From positions 1 to 64,000 of the forward strand of contig JBGRQE010000011.1 in assembly GCA_041725955.1 (NCBI GenBank): a DNA stretch of 64,000 bases, read 5' to 3'. The notes beneath the pieces were generated by a model. That model saw only the letters and a program-made list of their open reading frames with translations. It had not been told where the DNA came from and did not search any database. How positions within the stretch are numbered: position 1 is the first letter of the stretch; the number at the start of each line of letters is the position of its first letter. The stretch comes from JBGRPZ01 sp041725955. GTDB lineage: Bacteria; Bacteroidota; Bacteroidia; Bacteroidales; JBGRPZ01. Of the stretch, positions 15,850 through 24,573 are shown in pieces. The position numbers and the translations under genes were made by a program.

Positions 15850-16959
15850 TTAGATTTTTGAAATTTCTGCATTATCTACATGGAATAAAAGATGATCGAA
15901 AGAAGTTTGTTCAAACAATCTTTTAACTCTATCAATATTTGTATCGGTAAGGAAAACCTGACCAAAAGTTTCTTTTCCAACCAGGTTAATAAGCTGTTCA
16001 ACCCTCAAATCGTCGAGTTTATCAAAGATATCATCAAGAAGCAGAATAGGCTTTACGCCTTTAATTCTTTTCAGCAATTCATACTGAGCCAACTTGATGG
16101 CAACAACAAAAGACTTTTGCTGCCCCTGAGATCCAAACTTCTTTACAGGATAGTCTGAAATATAGAATTCCAAATCATCGCGATGAATCCCCTTGCTTGT
16201 ATATTTCAATAAACGATCTTTTGATATGCTATCAGACAATGCTTCTCTTAAAGACGAATCGTTCAGATCTGATTTATACGAAATGGCAACACTTTCTTTA
16301 TTTGAACTGATTTTCGAAAAGTAATACTGAAATATTTCTTGAAACTCGTCTAAAAACAATTTCCGACATTCGTGAATAGCTTCTCCAAGCTGAACCAATT
16401 GTTCATCCCAAATCTGAAGAGAATCGAGATCGAAATAAGAATGTTCGGCAAATCTCTTCAACAATATATTTCTCTGAAAAAGCACCTTCTGATAATCAAG
16501 AATCAAGTTAAGATAAACCCGATTATACTGACTGATTACACCATCCATAAACCGACGGCGGGTATCACTCCCACCATAAATCAATTCATGATCAAAAGGA
16601 CTAATCATAACAAGAGGAATCTTCCCTATATGATCGGCCAAACGGTCATATTCCTTTCCGTTGAATTTAAAACTCTTCTTTTTATTTTTTTTGAAAACAC
16701 ATGATACTTGAGAAAAATGTTCAACATCTTTATGCGAATACTTTCCATGAATAGCAAAACAATCTTTAGAATGATTTACATTTTGAGAATCTGAGGAATT
16801 AATAAAGCTTTTGCAAAAAGCCAGATAATAAATAGAATCGAGCAAATTTGTTTTACCTGCACCATTAGATCCAATAAAACAATTAATTCCTTCACACAAA
16901 TCCAGTTGGATATCATGAAAATTCTTGAAATCGAATAATGTTATACGTTGAACAAACAT
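15850..16959 (-). CDS. recF: DNA replication and repair protein RecF
   Basis: A 369-aa SMC-like ATPase that helps load RecA at gaps on single-stranded DNA. Walker A GSNGAGKT is at residues 30-37, the signature FGSQGQQKSFVVAIKLAQ in the C-terminal part, and Walker B PILLLDDIFDKLDD near 310. FKNFHDIQLDLCEGINCFIG is the typical N-terminus. Length is normal. It is followed by the DciA-like gene (2-base gap) and preceded by ispH (14-base gap), so the three are probably one transcript. Confidence 0.97.
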   Translation of the reverse strand: MFVQRITLFDFKNFHDIQLDLCEGINCFIGSNGAGKTNLLDSIYYLAFCKSFINSSDSQNVNHSKDCFAIHGKYSHKDVEHFSQVSCVFKKNKKKSFKFNGKEYDRLADHIGKIPLVMISPFDHELIYGGSDTRRRFMDGVISQYNRVYLNLILDYQKVLFQRNILLKRFAEHSYFDLDSLQIWDEQLVQLGEAIHECRKLFLDEFQEIFQYYFSKISSNKESVAISYKSDLNDSSLREALSDSISKDRLLKYTSKGIHRDDLEFYISDYPVKKFGSQGQQKSFVVAIKLAQYELLKRIKGVKPILLLDDIFDKLDDLRVEQLINLVGKETFGQVFLTDTNIDRVKRLFEQTSFDHLLFHVDNAEISKI

Positions 16960-16973
16960 GTATTTTCAAATAA

Positions 16974-17840
16974 TTATTGAAATTTTAAACGAATTGCCTC
17001 AATAACCTCTTCCATCAACCATTTTGGCGTTGAAGTAGCCCCTGAAATTCCAACAGTATTAATATCTTTAAACCAGTCGAAATTCAATTCATCAGGTATA
17101 CTAATCAAATAGCTTTTAGGATTTTCGGTTTTACATACATTAAACAAAGCTTTGCCGTTAGAGCTATTCTTTCCTGCAACAAATATCAATACATCGCAGT
17201 TTTTACTGAACTTTTGTAGCTTAGGTACTCTATTGGAAACACTTCCACAAATCGTATTTTTTACTATAAAATCTGAATTCTTACGTTTATCTTCAATTAA
17301 TTTAGACAGACGAAGATATTCATTTTTGCTTTTTGTAGTTTGAGAAAAAACTCTTAATGGCTTGTTTACCGGAATTTTATCTACATCTTCCTCGCTCTCT
17401 AGGATGAGTGCTTTATTTTGAGTTTGTCCTCTTAAGCCTATTACTTCTGCATGATCGGGTTTACCATAAATAACAATATTCCCCTCTTTTTTCTGCATCT
17501 CATTCCAAGCTTTCTTAATCTTCTCTTGCAATTTCAAAACTATCGGACAAGTTGCGTCAATAATAGAGATATTTCTTTCTTTGGCCAATTCATAAGTTGC
17601 AGGAGGTTCGCCATGAGCTCTAATCAAAACCGTACAGTCTGAAAGCTTTTTTAAGTCTTCATGATCTATAACTTTCATTCCTAAATGCTCCAGACGTGCC
17701 ACTTCAGCTTGGTTATGAACAATTTCTCCTAAGCAATAAAGTGTTTTATTATTATTTTCTTCTAAATAATCTTCAACAGATTTGATGGCATTATTAACGC
17801 CAAAGCAAAACCCGGCACCCTCATCAAACAAAATTTCCAT
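16974..17840 (-). CDS. ispH: 4-hydroxy-3-methylbut-2-enyl diphosphate reductase
   Basis: The last enzyme of the MEP isoprenoid pathway, an Fe-S protein making IPP and DMAPP. The three cluster cysteines are recognisable in GAGFCFGV, IDATCPIV and NTICGSVSNR; substrate-binding motifs include RAHGEPP, GKPDHAEVIGLRGQ and GISGATSTP. The frame opens with a TTG codon at 17858, but that lies inside a -7 promoter element, so the ATG at 17840 (MEILFDEG) is chosen; it also matches the family N-terminus. About 288 aa, the usual size. recF follows 14 bases after it. Confidence 0.96.
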   Translation of the reverse strand: MEILFDEGAGFCFGVNNAIKSVEDYLEENNNKTLYCLGEIVHNQAEVARLEHLGMKVIDHEDLKKLSDCTVLIRAHGEPPATYELAKERNISIIDATCPIVLKLQEKIKKAWNEMQKKEGNIVIYGKPDHAEVIGLRGQTQNKALILESEEDVDKIPVNKPLRVFSQTTKSKNEYLRLSKLIEDKRKNSDFIVKNTICGSVSNRVPKLQKFSKNCDVLIFVAGKNSSNGKALFNVCKTENPKSYLISIPDELNFDWFKDINTVGISGATSTPKWLMEEVIEAIRLKFQ

Positions 17841-17855
17841 AACTACAATTTTATG

Positions 17856-17885
17856 CAAAATTAGTCAAAAGCTTCAAAGGACAAT
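17856..17885 (-). promoter_or_regulatory. ispH promoter
   Basis: On the minus strand ATTG (17885-17882), 18 bases, TAATTTTG (17863-17856), a perfect TANNTTTG. It lies 16 bases upstream of the chosen ATG and rules out the TTG within it as a start. Confidence 0.55.
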
Positions 17886-17921
17886 ATTCTATATAGGCAA
17901 AACAAAACCTAAATAAAAAAG

Positions 17922-17950
17922 AAAAGTCATCCTTTACAAAGACGACTTTC
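17922..17950 (-). terminator. Terminator of porQ
   Basis: GAAAGTCGTC and GATGACTTTTC on the minus strand form a stem with one mismatch, followed by TTTTTTATTT, 31 bases after the porQ stop. Confidence 0.6.
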
Positions 17951-17980
17951 CGATAATCAAAATTATATATATATTTTAAT

Positions 17981-19042
17981 CTACTTAAACTTAGACAAAT
18001 TGGTTGAAATACTAAACCAATTAGGAGAACCTTCAAGATGATAGGCCGAACGAGAATAAGATATTTTAAATCGATTTAAATTTAGACCAACACCCCACGA
18101 CAAACCTACAGTTCCAGGTTTATTGGCAATTCTCAGATCTGTTCGTGTTCTGAAGTTATATCCCAAACGAACATTTAATCGTTTAGCAATAGTTAATTCA
18201 CCTCCTATACGTAAATGCTTTAAGGCATTCTTCAATTCTCTTTCAAAACCTGATTCTTTTTTCACCTCTCCACTAAAGGCATCAAAATCTGCTGAAGATT
18301 TATCAGGATCATCATAATAAATATTCCAATTATCGATTTCATCCACAACAGCAAAAATCCGTAAAGGTAAATGCAATAATTTCTTCGAAACAGCAAGTTG
18401 CAAATCAAATGGCATACTTTCATTATTTCCCTCATGAAACGGTTTTAGCTGAGCACCAATATTACGACCTGCCAATGAAATGGCCCATTGATGTTCATCG
18501 TCATGATAGGTAAAAACAACATCCGTTCCTAAACCAAAAGAAGTGTATGTTTCATATGAAGAATAAACTCCTTTTATGTTGGCACCTACCGATAGTCGTG
18601 AGCTCAAAGCCCTACCCCATCCAATTGTAAAAGCAAGGTCGGAAGCCGAGAATGTTCCAAGACGTTCTCCTGATTCATCGGCAGCATCAAACTGACCATA
18701 GTTAAAGTACTGCACGCCTGCAGCAAAAGAACCGATTTTATCAAATGTTCTCGAATATTGAGCAACACCATAGTTTATTCCATTAAAATAATTCACATAA
18801 TTCAATCCTATAGAATTATGCATATCAGAATTAATCAATGAAGGATTTGCAAGTGCCAGAGAGAGATCTCCGTCATAAACAGAAAGAAAATCACTGCCTA
18901 AAGCAGCACCACGAGCACTTGTAGTAGTATTTAAAAACTGAAATGCTCCTCTTCCCCCATTTTGACTCTGCCCCAACTGGCTATAGAAAACTCCTGCAAA
19001 TAGTATTAGCGATTTAATTAGCAATCCGTACTTTTTCTTCAC
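17981..19042 (-). CDS. porQ: Type IX secretion system protein PorQ
   Basis: A 353-aa outer-membrane beta-barrel of the PorV/PorQ family; PorQ is part of the T9SS attachment machinery. A signal peptide (about 1-26, ending GQSQ) is followed by GGRGAFQFLNTTTSARGAALG, the conserved N-terminal pattern, and LALANPSLINSDMHNSIGLNYVNYF. The C-terminus ends in alternating strands (YHLEGSPNWFSISTNLSKFK), proper for barrel insertion. Two T9SS cargo proteins are encoded in this same window (43971-48401 and 56769-63881). A strong promoter lies 53 bases upstream and a terminator directly downstream, so it is a single-gene unit. Confidence 0.9.
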   Translation of the reverse strand: MKKKYGLLIKSLILFAGVFYSQLGQSQNGGRGAFQFLNTTTSARGAALGSDFLSVYDGDLSLALANPSLINSDMHNSIGLNYVNYFNGINYGVAQYSRTFDKIGSFAAGVQYFNYGQFDAADESGERLGTFSASDLAFTIGWGRALSSRLSVGANIKGVYSSYETYTSFGLGTDVVFTYHDDEHQWAISLAGRNIGAQLKPFHEGNNESMPFDLQLAVSKKLLHLPLRIFAVVDEIDNWNIYYDDPDKSSADFDAFSGEVKKESGFERELKNALKHLRIGGELTIAKRLNVRLGYNFRTRTDLRIANKPGTVGLSWGVGLNLNRFKISYSRSAYHLEGSPNWFSISTNLSKFK

Positions 19043-19094
19043 AAGAAATGTTTTTTATTAGTAGATTGATTTTCAAGAAACGATTTGCAATATG

Positions 19095-19125
19095 CAAAAT
19101 TATATTTAATTAATACTTATTCAAA
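19095..19125 (-). promoter_or_regulatory. porQ promoter
   Basis: TTTG (19125-19122), exactly 19 bases, TAATTTTG (19102-19095) on the minus strand: a full consensus match. Confidence 0.75.
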
Positions 19126-19151
19126 AAGAATTAGTATTCACTGTTTTATTC

Positions 19152-19832
19152 TCATTTTGTAACAACAGGCCTTCCTTTAAAATATATATTCCCTTGGCCT
19201 GGCCGATATAAGTGAGTAACTTCATCGTAATATTCATAACAACCCATAGAACAACCATGTTGTATCTCAATGTTCTTGGCTTTCAAATTAGATGCAACAA
19301 CTTTTGCTAAGCCAGAAGAAGTTATTTCAAAGAAGTTTGTCTTTCCTTTAAGTATCAGAACTCCACAGTCTTGATTTACAACTTCTACTTTATCTGACTG
19401 TAATTCAAGATCAACCAAAGCTTCATCTTTCACAATAATCCTAACTTCCTGAGATGAATTCACATAGTTAACAGACTCTACAACTGCCCCATTTTGAGCA
19501 GTAACAGATTCCAGTTCACTAGAATATACCGAGATATCAATATCTGAATCACAAATATATCTATCCGAATATATCTCAAAAATACCTTTATCTAAGCGGA
19601 AAATTAAATGAGATAGTAGTTTTGGCGGTGCAGAAATTTCAAAAAAGCAAGTATCCGATTGATAGAGTTTTATTTGTGCAGGAACACACACCTTTAATCC
19701 TTTTAAGTTAGGAAGAGATCTGATTTCTTTTCTGCATTCTCCATCACTTTGCACACAATTGCATGAAGCAAAAATATATTGCAGCGCAAAGAAAGAAACA
19801 ATTATTACTAGAATTTTTTTTATTATCCTCAT
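19152..19832 (-). CDS. GIN-domain (DUF2807) secreted protein
   Basis: About 226 aa. The chosen start at 19832 gives MRIIKKILVIIVSFFALQYIFASCNC, a signal peptide ending in a possible lipobox (FASC); the open frame continues 26 codons upstream with no reason to use them. The body (LPNLKGLKVCVPAQIKLYQSDTCFFEISAPPKLL...VTAQNGAVVESV) fits the head GIN domain, a beta-helical family of Bacteroidota envelope proteins with no firm function. Cysteines are more frequent than usual for the family, including CNCVQSDGEC at the mature N-terminus. Probably a cell-surface or periplasmic lipoprotein. Confidence 0.75.
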   Translation of the reverse strand: MRIIKKILVIIVSFFALQYIFASCNCVQSDGECRKEIRSLPNLKGLKVCVPAQIKLYQSDTCFFEISAPPKLLSHLIFRLDKGIFEIYSDRYICDSDIDISVYSSELESVTAQNGAVVESVNYVNSSQEVRIIVKDEALVDLELQSDKVEVVNQDCGVLILKGKTNFFEITSSGLAKVVASNLKAKNIEIQHGCSMGCYEYYDEVTHLYRPGQGNIYFKGRPVVTK

Positions 19833-19925
19833 AAATATATGTATACAGCTTTCAAAACAAAACATTGTTCTGAATAAAAAATTTGAGGACCAAAAAACAA
19901 GAAAACCCAATATTAATCTGAAGAC

Positions 19926-19950
19926 TCAGCGTACATAAACTGTACGCTGA
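19926..19950 (-). terminator. Hairpin after the PI-PLC-like gene
   Basis: Perfect 10-base arms TCAGCGTACA and TGTACGCTGA with a 5-base loop, 22 bases after the stop codon of the PI-PLC-like gene; no strong T-run follows. Confidence 0.5.
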
Positions 19951-19971
19951 TCACAAAAGTAAAAAAAATTT

Positions 19972-20985
19972 TTAAAGGTTTTTATTGTACTTAATAATTT
20001 CTGTAATATTTTCTGGATTTGTTTGAAATTGATTAAAAAGAAATATGTTGCCATTTTTCTTTATTTGAGTATCCAAATTAATAAACCAATTTTTAAACAT
20101 AGCATTAGGACTATCCTTTTGAGTGCACATTTCGTAAATACTCTGAGGGCTTCCAGATACTGAAGATAATAAAGTTAAAGCTGAAGGATGTTGAACTATC
20201 CCCAAAATTGCCATTCTTACAGAATCTTTAGTTTTCAAACTAGTTGTTAAAGCATTAAAAATAGAGTCTGTCGTCTGATAAGTAGGTATGACTTCTGTAA
20301 ACCAGTTATCTCTATTAAATATCATTTTCTCTTGCCTAAGAGTTTGAGGAGGATAAGAAGACAAAAGGACAACACTTACCCCTTTATTCCAAAGATTCTT
20401 TACTGTCGAATCAGGGTTAATATCACTTACTTGTACAATATGACGACCAAGTCTATCAATAATCAGTTGCAATAACTCTCCGTATAATGGAGGTTCTACA
20501 TTTACTTTCTTTAAATCAATGAATACAATTTCTTTTGGATGATTTGCAGCAAAATGCGAAAATTCATCAAGTACAGGTTCTATCTCAGAAGACAAAAAGT
20601 TATGAAAACTAAATATTGTACTCTCATACGATTCTAGTCTAAAATCAAAATAACGAATTCCCTGTCTCAGTTGTTCTTTAACATCGAGATTCTGATTCAT
20701 TGAAAAAGCAGCTAATACTTCTCGTCCAACTTCTTTTTGCACACTTAAAGTCCATTCAGAAATTGAATCCGTAGCATATGGACTATCCGGAGTTATTTGA
20801 TATGTTAAGGAATAATATGTTCCAGGAATAGCAATATCATTTAGCTTTAAGTTTTGGTTCTCACCAAACACATCGGCCATCCAATCTTTGGTGTCAATAT
20901 TATGTTCTTTATCCAGCTTCGAAGGATTTTCGCATGAGAAAAATAAACATAAAGAGAAAAGGGCGAAAAAAACGGATCGATTCAT
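19972..20985 (-). CDS. PI-PLC X-domain-like lipoprotein, catalytic histidine missing
   Basis: A 337-aa lipoprotein: signal MNRSVFFALFSLCLFFSC with lipobox LFFSC. The body follows the phosphatidylinositol-specific phospholipase C X-domain: LNDIAIPGT, LDVKEQLRQGIRYFDFRLES, FSFHNF, HPKEIVFIDLK. In active enzymes the first motif reads PGTHDS with the general-base His; here it is PGTYYS (Y57, Y58), so His and the following Asp are both lost. The second catalytic His (in SFHNF) is kept. It is therefore probably a non-catalytic or altered-activity member. Substrate or ligand unknown. It stands alone with its own hairpin downstream. Confidence 0.8.
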   Translation of the reverse strand: MNRSVFFALFSLCLFFSCENPSKLDKEHNIDTKDWMADVFGENQNLKLNDIAIPGTYYSLTYQITPDSPYATDSISEWTLSVQKEVGREVLAAFSMNQNLDVKEQLRQGIRYFDFRLESYESTIFSFHNFLSSEIEPVLDEFSHFAANHPKEIVFIDLKKVNVEPPLYGELLQLIIDRLGRHIVQVSDINPDSTVKNLWNKGVSVVLLSSYPPQTLRQEKMIFNRDNWFTEVIPTYQTTDSIFNALTTSLKTKDSVRMAILGIVQHPSALTLLSSVSGSPQSIYEMCTQKDSPNAMFKNWFINLDTQIKKNGNIFLFNQFQTNPENITEIIKYNKNL

Positions 20986-21144
20986 AGGAGATAATCTTAG
21001 GTTAATTAAAAAGTAGCTAAAAACTGAATTAATTATAACGACAAAAGTTTACAGAGTTTTATATAAGTTGTTCTTATTTCGATTGAATAATAAAACTAAA
21101 CATCATTTAACTCTCACTACCATAGGCTTAAGGTACAAAAAAAC

Positions 21145-21177
21145 AGAGAGATAAACAGTTATTTCATTTATCTCTCT
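21145..21177 (-). terminator. Terminator of the UPF0158 gene
   Basis: On the minus strand AGAGAGATAAA (21177-21167) pairs with TTTATCTCTCT (21155-21145), followed by GTTTTTTT. Confidence 0.8.
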
Positions 21178-21191
21178 ATATAAATTTTATT

Positions 21192-21635
21192 TTATAATAA
21201 ATCTTCTTCAGGCTCAAAAATATTATCTATTTGACTTTTGACCCAAAAAACCTCTTTTCCTTTTTTAAAATCTGTCCATTTAACCATTAAGCCATCCATT
21301 TTTTTTAAAATCCCTTTAAACTCCCTAAAAGCATATCTACCTTTAAGACTATCCTCTAATTTATCCTTTTCAATACAATCGGGAAGTTGTTCTACAAAAT
21401 CTTCCATAATTTCAAATTCTGATTCTGTATCCATAGGCAAAATTCGTTCAAACATCTCATTTTTATCTTCAAAATCACGACGAATTTCTTCTAAATCTAG
21501 AGTATCATCAAAAGCCAAAAGTTCCTCTGAAGGAACTTCTACTATCGACTGATTACTTTTATGAATATAGTACTCATAACCACCAAGATGAACATTTTCT
21601 GCAAGTTCTTTCCATTCTCTATTGGTAAGATTCAT
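21192..21635 (-). CDS. UPF0158 family protein
   Basis: A 147-aa acidic cytosolic protein matching the UPF0158 pattern: a short beta-rich start mentioning GGYEYYIHKSNQSIVEVP, then acidic helices and FVEQLPDCIEKDKLEDSLKGRYAFREFKGIL near the centre-right. The family has no established biochemical function. It has its own terminator and no close operon partner. Length and composition are ordinary for the family. Confidence 0.75.
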   Translation of the reverse strand: MNLTNREWKELAENVHLGGYEYYIHKSNQSIVEVPSEELLAFDDTLDLEEIRRDFEDKNEMFERILPMDTESEFEIMEDFVEQLPDCIEKDKLEDSLKGRYAFREFKGILKKMDGLMVKWTDFKKGKEVFWVKSQIDNIFEPEEDLL

Positions 21636-21810
21636 ATTAAAGAATTTTATGGTTAAAAAATCGGAGGTAATAACAAAGTTAATGATAAGTAATCGATTTT
21701 ACAGAATAAAAATCAAGACATTACCATATCCACTTCCTTTAAAAGAATAACGAAAACAAAACCGCAATTATATATGTAATGAAAATATAAAACTTCGCAA
21801 TTCAAAGCAA

Positions 21811-21837
21811 AAAAGCTGCCCTTTAAGGACAGCTTTA
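21811..21837 (-). terminator. Terminator of the aconitase gene
   Basis: AAAGCTGTCC and GGGCAGCTTT on the minus strand form a stem with one mismatch around a short loop and are followed by TTTT, about 23 bases after the stop codon. Confidence 0.75.
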
Positions 21838-21860
21838 TTATTGAGAAAGATGGTGTACAT

Positions 21861-24125
21861 CTATTTATTTTGTGCAGCAATCATATTTAAAGCACTACCT
21901 GCCTTAAACCATGATATTTGATTTTTGTTGTAAGTATGATTTACAGGAAACTCATCAGTTGTTCCATCTGCATGATTTAGAACTATGGTAAGTTGTTTTC
22001 CTGGAACAAAATTAGTCAACCCTTTTACATCAATCAAATCATCTTCACGAATTTTATCGTAGTCTGATTTATTATCAAATGTAAGAGCTAACATGCCTTG
22101 CTTCTTTAAATTTGTTTCATGAATACGAGCAAAAGATTTAACCAAAACAACTTTTACTCCCATATGACGCGGTTCCATAGCGGCATGCTCACGACTTGAA
22201 CCTTCTCCATAGTTTTCATCTCCAACTACGATAGAACCATATCCTGCAGCTTTATAAGCCCTAGCTGTTGCAGGAACTTCTTCCATCTGACCATTTTCAA
22301 AGTTTTTCACCATATTGGTTTTGCCATTATAAGCATTAACAGCACCAATAAGCATATTATTTGAAATATTGTCAAGATGCCCACGATATCTCAACCATGG
22401 TCCAGCCATTGAAATATGGTCGGTAGTACATTTACCTTGTGCTTTAATAAGCAAACGCATTCCTTTAATATCATTACCATCCCAAGCATTGAAAGGGGAA
22501 AGCAATTGTAATCTTTCAGATTCTTTATTTACAACTACATCAACATTACTTCCATCTTTAGCAGGAGCCTGATAACCATTATCATCACAATCAAACCCAT
22601 TTTTAGGAAGTTCGATTCCTACAGGTTCTTCCAATTTAACCTGCTCACCTTTTTCATTAGTAAGGGTATCCTTCATAGGATTAAACTTCAAGGATCCTGC
22701 AATAGCAAATGCAGTTACCATTTCTGGTGAAGCAACAAATGCATGTGTATTAGGATTTCCATCATTACGCTTGCTAAAGTTCCTATTGAAAGAAGTCATA
22801 ATTGAATTAGGACCTAAATCTTTGGCATGGTGTCTAGCCCATTGTCCAATACAAGGACCACAAGCATTTGCCATAATCACACCTCCAATATGCTCAAAAT
22901 CAGACAATATTTCATCTCGCCTAGCGGTAAAATAAACCATCTCTGAACCTGGAGTAACTGTATATTCAGCTTTTACTTTAAGATCTTTTTCTACAGCTTG
23001 ACGTGCTAAAGAAGCAGCTCTAGTCAAATCCTCATAAGATGAATTGGTACAAGAACCAATAAGACCTACTTCTAATTTTTCTGGCCATCCATGCTCTTCA
23101 ACAGCCTTAGCCATTTCAGAAACAGGAGTTGCTAAATCAGGAGTAAAAGGACCATTGATATATGGCTCAAGTTCATCTAAATTAATTTCAATAAGCTGAT
23201 CATAATATTTTTCTGGATTTGCATAAACCTCGTCATCAGCACGAAGATAATCAGCAACCTCATCAGCCATTTCAACAATTTCCTTACGACCAGTAACATT
23301 AAGATAGTCCTTCATTTTCTGATCATAAGCAAACATAGAAGTTGTAGCTCCTATTTCAGCACCCATATTACAAATGGTACCTTTACCTGTACAAGAAATG
23401 GATTCAGCACCTTCACCAAAATATTCTACAATTGCTCCTGTTCCTCCTTTTACAGTAAGAATTCCAGCAACTTTCAGTATAACATCTTTTGGTGCAGTCC
23501 AACCACTTAACTTACCAGTTAACTTAACTCCAATAAGTTTTGGAAACTTCAATTCCCAAGGCATTTCTGCCATTACATCAACTGCATCAGCTCCGCCAAC
23601 ACCTATGGCAATCATACCTAGACCACCTGCATTGGGAGTATGAGAATCTGTTCCAATCATCATACCACCTGGGAAAGCATAATTTTCTAAAACTACTTGG
23701 TGAATAATTCCACTGCCCGGCTTCCAAAATCCAATTCCATATTTATTTGAAACACTTGCAAGAAAATCATAAACTTCTTTGTTTACATCTTTTGCAACTT
23801 CCAAATCTTTCTCTGCTCCAACTTTTGCTTGGATTAGGTGATCGGTGTGAACAGTTGATGGAACAGCAACTTTACTCTTCCCTGCTTGCATAAATTGAAG
23901 TAAAGCCATCTGAGCGGTTGCATCTTGCATAGCAACACGATCGGGTCTGAAATCAACATATGATTCACCTCTCTTAAATTCTTCTGATGCCAATTGTTGA
24001 TCAAGATGTGCATACAAGACCTTTTCAGCATAAGTCATAGGTCTTCCTAGTACTTTTTTAGCAGAATCTACTCTTTCTGCCATACGGGTATATACCCCCT
24101 TGATCATTTCTAAATCGAAAGCCAT
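21861..24125 (-). CDS. acn: Aconitate hydratase (mitochondrial-type aconitase)
   Basis: About 754 aa. Converts citrate to isocitrate in the TCA cycle using a [4Fe-4S] cluster. Cluster cysteines appear in IGSCTNSSYEDL and NACGPCIGQW; the substrate-binding GSSREHAAMEPRHMG and the swivelling C-terminal domain are complete. The size and sequence are those of the mitochondrial-type aconitase common in Bacteroidota, rather than AcnA (about 890 aa) or AcnB. The frame opens 11 codons earlier, but the ATG at 24125 (MAFDLEMIKG) matches the family N-terminus. A consensus-like promoter lies about 85 bases upstream. Confidence 0.96.
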   Translation of the reverse strand: MAFDLEMIKGVYTRMAERVDSAKKVLGRPMTYAEKVLYAHLDQQLASEEFKRGESYVDFRPDRVAMQDATAQMALLQFMQAGKSKVAVPSTVHTDHLIQAKVGAEKDLEVAKDVNKEVYDFLASVSNKYGIGFWKPGSGIIHQVVLENYAFPGGMMIGTDSHTPNAGGLGMIAIGVGGADAVDVMAEMPWELKFPKLIGVKLTGKLSGWTAPKDVILKVAGILTVKGGTGAIVEYFGEGAESISCTGKGTICNMGAEIGATTSMFAYDQKMKDYLNVTGRKEIVEMADEVADYLRADDEVYANPEKYYDQLIEINLDELEPYINGPFTPDLATPVSEMAKAVEEHGWPEKLEVGLIGSCTNSSYEDLTRAASLARQAVEKDLKVKAEYTVTPGSEMVYFTARRDEILSDFEHIGGVIMANACGPCIGQWARHHAKDLGPNSIMTSFNRNFSKRNDGNPNTHAFVASPEMVTAFAIAGSLKFNPMKDTLTNEKGEQVKLEEPVGIELPKNGFDCDDNGYQAPAKDGSNVDVVVNKESERLQLLSPFNAWDGNDIKGMRLLIKAQGKCTTDHISMAGPWLRYRGHLDNISNNMLIGAVNAYNGKTNMVKNFENGQMEEVPATARAYKAAGYGSIVVGDENYGEGSSREHAAMEPRHMGVKVVLVKSFARIHETNLKKQGMLALTFDNKSDYDKIREDDLIDVKGLTNFVPGKQLTIVLNHADGTTDEFPVNHTYNKNQISWFKAGSALNMIAAQNK

Positions 24126-24209
24126 AGTTAGTGATTTTTTATTACAGCTAATATTCAATATTTTTCCTCATACTAATGTATGATGGATTGTGATGTTATT
24201 TTGTCCGGC

Positions 24210-24240
24210 CAAAAATCGAACAAAAAAATAAATTTACCAA
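24210..24240 (-). promoter_or_regulatory. Aconitase promoter
   Basis: TTGG (24240-24237), 19 bases, GATTTTTG (24217-24210) on the minus strand, one mismatch to TANNTTTG. The leader would be about 80 bases. Confidence 0.55.
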
Positions 24241-24517
24241 AGCCTTAGCAGGAAATGAATTCAGAATAATTTTAAAGTATTATCCTTCTGGAAATTACAT
24301 GATTAAATTTAAATGAATTCGGATAAAGAAAATAAATTTCTTCTCTCGAATTCAATGCATAAACACATCGAACAGGTTTAAGGTTCATATAAAAGGAGTT
24401 TCATTATAAAGTTCTAAGTATAAAGTATGTAAAAACGCTATCATTCCTAAAACCAGGAGAACTTATAAAGTAATAAAACTACAGAATCAAGTATAACCCT
24501 CATTACATAAAACAAAA
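24241..24517. other. Gene-free stretch between AbgT and aconitase genes
   Basis: No coding signal. It contains one imperfect hairpin, TGAATTCG (24314-24321) with CGAATTCA (24347-24354) and an inner AAGAAA/TTTCTT stem. Otherwise it is AT-rich with nothing recognisable. Confidence 0.4.
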
Positions 24518-24547
24518 AAGCCATTCTCAAAGTATTGAGGATGGCTT
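24518..24547 (-). terminator. Terminator of the AbgT gene
   Basis: On the minus strand GAAGCCATCCTCAA and TTGAGAATGGCTTT form a long stem with one mismatch, followed by a TTTT run, about 27 bases after the stop. Confidence 0.8.
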
Positions 24548-24573
24548 CAAACAGTATAGTCAATCTATTTAAA

